Shown: piece after piece, positions 61,501-64,000 of the stretch | Layout: the number at the start of each line of letters is the position of its first letter | Numbering within the stretch: the stretch's first letter is position 1 | Origin: Zhengitettix transpicula | Taxonomy: Eukaryota; Arthropoda; Insecta; Orthoptera; Tetrigidae | DNA length: 64,000 nucleotides | NCBI GenBank assembly: GCA_037074705.1 | Contig: CM073590.1 | Span: 47,342,395-47,406,394, forward strand | Direction: 5' to 3' | Program-made: the position numbers and the translations under genes | The notes under the pieces: generated by a model | The model's input: only the letters and a program-made list of their open reading frames with translations | Databases searched by the model: none | What the model was told of the DNA's origin: nothing

Positions 61501-61546
61501 ACGTAAGGAGGGATGTAGTATTGGCTTATTGAGAGTAATGTTCTCG

Positions 61547-61665
61547 GCCAACGGCCATACCACGTTGAAAGCACCGGTTCTCGTCCGATCACCGAAGTTA
61601 AGCAACGTTGGGCATGGTTAGTACTTGGATGGGTGACCGCTTGGGAACACCATGTGTTGTTGGCT
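61547..61665 (+). rRNA. 5S rRNA, unit 14 (spacer cut by window edge)
   Basis: Identical to the reference gene. The unit is cut after 2454 bp by the window end. It has the most private changes (AAAAGCATTTC at about 61935, TAGTCGTAG at 62010, TTTCATTTG near 63380, AATTCAAATGG near 63430, CTGTTGCACA near 63907). Confidence 0.97.
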
Positions 61666-64000
61666 CCCTTTTTATTTTTACCGTTTTTACCTTAATGGAC
61701 ATTTCCCACAATTATAGTTAACATTACTCGTGGTCGTATCTGCCCTCACTTTGGCTACTTTCTTTAAAATAAACGCATTTATAAGACGGCGCTCGAATTG
61801 GTCACCGCTACATCTGGCAGCGAATGTGCGCACTAAGACGGGGACACGCTGCGAATCTCGATTGGCCGCCAATTTCAAACGAAACTATTTACTGATCGTC
61901 ATTATGAGTTACACTACGAGTCCAGTCGTCGAAAAGCATTTCATTTGGCTGCAGTGGTAGACGACGTACTAACATATGCACGGTCGTTGTTCGAATTGTA
62001 GTTCTGTTAGTCGTAGAATCTAGTAATTAAATCTATATAGGCTGCGCATAGGTTCTCACGTGCAAGGAATAACTTCAACCGTACGTGGTGCACATATGAC
62101 CTAATTTCCAGAAGAAAACAAAGAGGGTGTACCAGGCGAGTAGGGTCAGACGGAGAAATAATTATTCAAAAATTATTTACAAATAATGCGAATACGAACG
62201 ATATTAATGTCGAACTAATAACTTTCGGGATCGCTGAGATTGCCAGCGTCACTATGTTCGAGGTAAAAGAAAATTTTCAAACTCTAACGGCCTGCAAAAG
62301 AAGCAAACGTTTCTGCAGAACGCCAAACCAACGCTAGAAAACCGAGAATAAATTTTTCATCCGCGAACGGAGCGCTAGTATATGATAGTTGTTTATTTAT
62401 TCAGTAGTGTCCATGGCTCATACTACGTCTAAAATGAGTTTACGGTATTTAAAGTGTTACACGTACGTTCGGGAATTGATGTTTCTATCGGTTGTTTTGA
62501 TATCGGCTGCGGGAGAGATTACTGACTGATGTATGGTCAAATATTTACGGTGATTTTGATTTGATTTCGTGACCTCATTTCCTTTACGTTGAACTCTTAC
62601 GCCAAATGATCTCCATGAGATGTTACACTACTAGTGTAGTACTAGTTAGTTTAAATAAATAGAAACGCACGGGAAAATGTTCCGCCATAATCCTGAGTTC
62701 TCAATCAGACGATAAACTGCACAATATAAAACATAATTTTTTACCTTTTCAAGTAATCTAATTGAAATAATTAAAGTTGTTTTACTTAAACCTAGAATAA
62801 CAATAGCTCGCTTCGGTTAAAAGTCGCTATCAATCTGTTTTTATATGTATAAATTTGAGGAAATAAATATTTATGTTTCTGCGGTTTAATATCAAACCAA
62901 AATGTTAGAAACAAATGTCGTCATACATTGCGTGGAGGCATTTTTCGTGTTTTTGACAATGGACGTTCCGAATTACGGCTTTGTCTCAAGATTAAAATTA
63001 AGTAGTCAATATCAAGCAGCAGTGTTAACTTAGTTTCAAACCTCATATTGCACTTAAAATGCGACTTGTGTCTTTAAAAAATAACATACGGTTCCGTATT
63101 TGATCCAAGACCGCTCACTTCTCTCTCCGAAATTCAATGTCGGGGGTAATTTTAAAATTCCCTTTTGTTATAACGTTTTTGTTGAATGGGACTGGAAGTT
63201 TAGGCGCGCACAAGAACGTGCCGGCCAACGATACATAAAGCGAAATATGTTTGTTAATTCTAGGTTAAACGTGAAATGGATCAGAGCATCGTGATGATAT
63301 TACTAGCGAAGCTTTGTGCATTCACACACAAGACTTTCTGAAATGGCGAAGTGATATTTTTTCATCTTTATAATTTATTTCATTTGAATCCCGTACTATT
63401 GATAGAGCGCAATCGGCCGTTTTATATAATTCAAATGGTTATGTCTATGAGTTGTAATGGAAATAATTTAATGTTGGACAATCACTTGTCTAAAGCAGTT
63501 CTAAATACGTCTTGTTGTTGGATGGTACAATAATCTATTTATCTGGTATTTATATTAAAGTTGTGATTGATCAAATGGTTTTAAAATTGTCCACAGTTTT
63601 CGATTGGTTGTGTAAAAAAGTCTACATGCAAATACTGTAAAAACAAAAGGTGCGTGTGGTGCATCAAGATTGACGAAGAAAGAAGAAACGCGATAAAAGT
63701 TTTACTGATAAACTATTCTGCTTTGGACTGGGTTAAGAAATACAGAAACCTTGAAGTAATTATATATAACTGCTTAGATTTCATGTTCGATAAATACTCA
63801 ATAAAATGGCTAAAGTGTAAATTGAATATGCATATTACTAAAATAATTCAGACTTCAGGGAAAGAATTGCCATTAAATTTAAGAGCAGTGACACATTTGA
63901 GGCTACTGTTGCACATTAATACAGTGGTGAACAATAAATTAATTGGTACATCTACACAAACATTATGATAGAGGAACGATATCGGTATTAAATCAAACGA

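Larger units (their letters stand above)
19540..64000 (+). repeat. Tandem 5S rDNA array, 3144-bp unit, 14 genes in view
   Basis: 5S genes start at 19582, 23821, 26965, 30109, 33253, 36397, 39541, 42685, 45829, 48973, 52117, 55261, 58403 and 61547. The spacing is exactly 3144 except 4239 for the first (a 1095-bp gain from the LINE plus its target duplication) and 3142 for the twelfth (a 2-bp deletion near 58094). Units differ at only a handful of bases, the pattern expected of concerted evolution. All genes share one strand. The array continues past the right edge; the left edge is at about 19540. Confidence 0.98.

Noticed and set aside
19540..64000. CRISPR-like or satellite reading of the regular repeats
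   Set aside because: Unit length is 3144 bp and each holds a complete 5S gene; this is rDNA in a eukaryote.

Overview
The window reads as nuclear DNA of an arthropod, almost certainly an insect. The evidence is a protein-coding gene split by GT-AG introns, an insect-type 5S rRNA, a mariner transposon, a jockey-type LINE, tRNA-derived SINEs and a Penelope-like relic. Nothing bacterial is present. I cannot name the species from sequence alone.

Layout. (1) Bases 861-18883 hold one seven-exon gene on the + strand. Its spliced product is a 327-residue NADPH:quinone oxidoreductase of the zeta-crystallin type (CRYZ). All six introns have GT-AG borders and the reading frame closes exactly across every junction. 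(2) Intron 3 (about 9.8 kb) is a nest of mobile-element remains. It holds five diverged LTR-like copies, all at or next to TA-dinucleotide tracts; several pieces of one inverted-repeat (MITE-like) family; three copies of a tRNA-derived SINE; and a Penelope-like GIY-YIG fragment. Intron 2 adds a direct duplication and a long hairpin. Intron 5 carries a complete 1299-bp mariner with an uninterrupted 360-codon transposase. (3) About 650 bp after the CRYZ stop codon a tandem 5S rRNA array begins and runs off the right edge. It has 14 genes, all on the + strand. The unit is 3144 bp: a 119-bp gene plus a spacer of about 3 kb.

The array is the dominant structure. Its first unit is the array edge. 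That unit has lost about 40 bp of 5S upstream sequence, carries one substitution in the gene, and contains a 1082-bp 5'-truncated jockey-type LINE flanked by a 13-bp target duplication. The other units are near identical. They carry a small set of shared variants whose patchy distribution records unequal exchange or gene conversion. The spacer has no convincing protein gene. It does carry properly spaced tRNA-like A- and B-box matches that may be a SINE or tRNA relic.

The CRYZ gene and the 5S array look like chance neighbours. I did not find a clearly new functional system. The items most worth checking are the very long 5S unit and its edge, the TA-tract LTR family with its odd 3' structure, the MITE family, and the intact mariner. 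Exon limits, motifs and repeat borders were read by eye; family names rest on recognised motifs, not on a database search.
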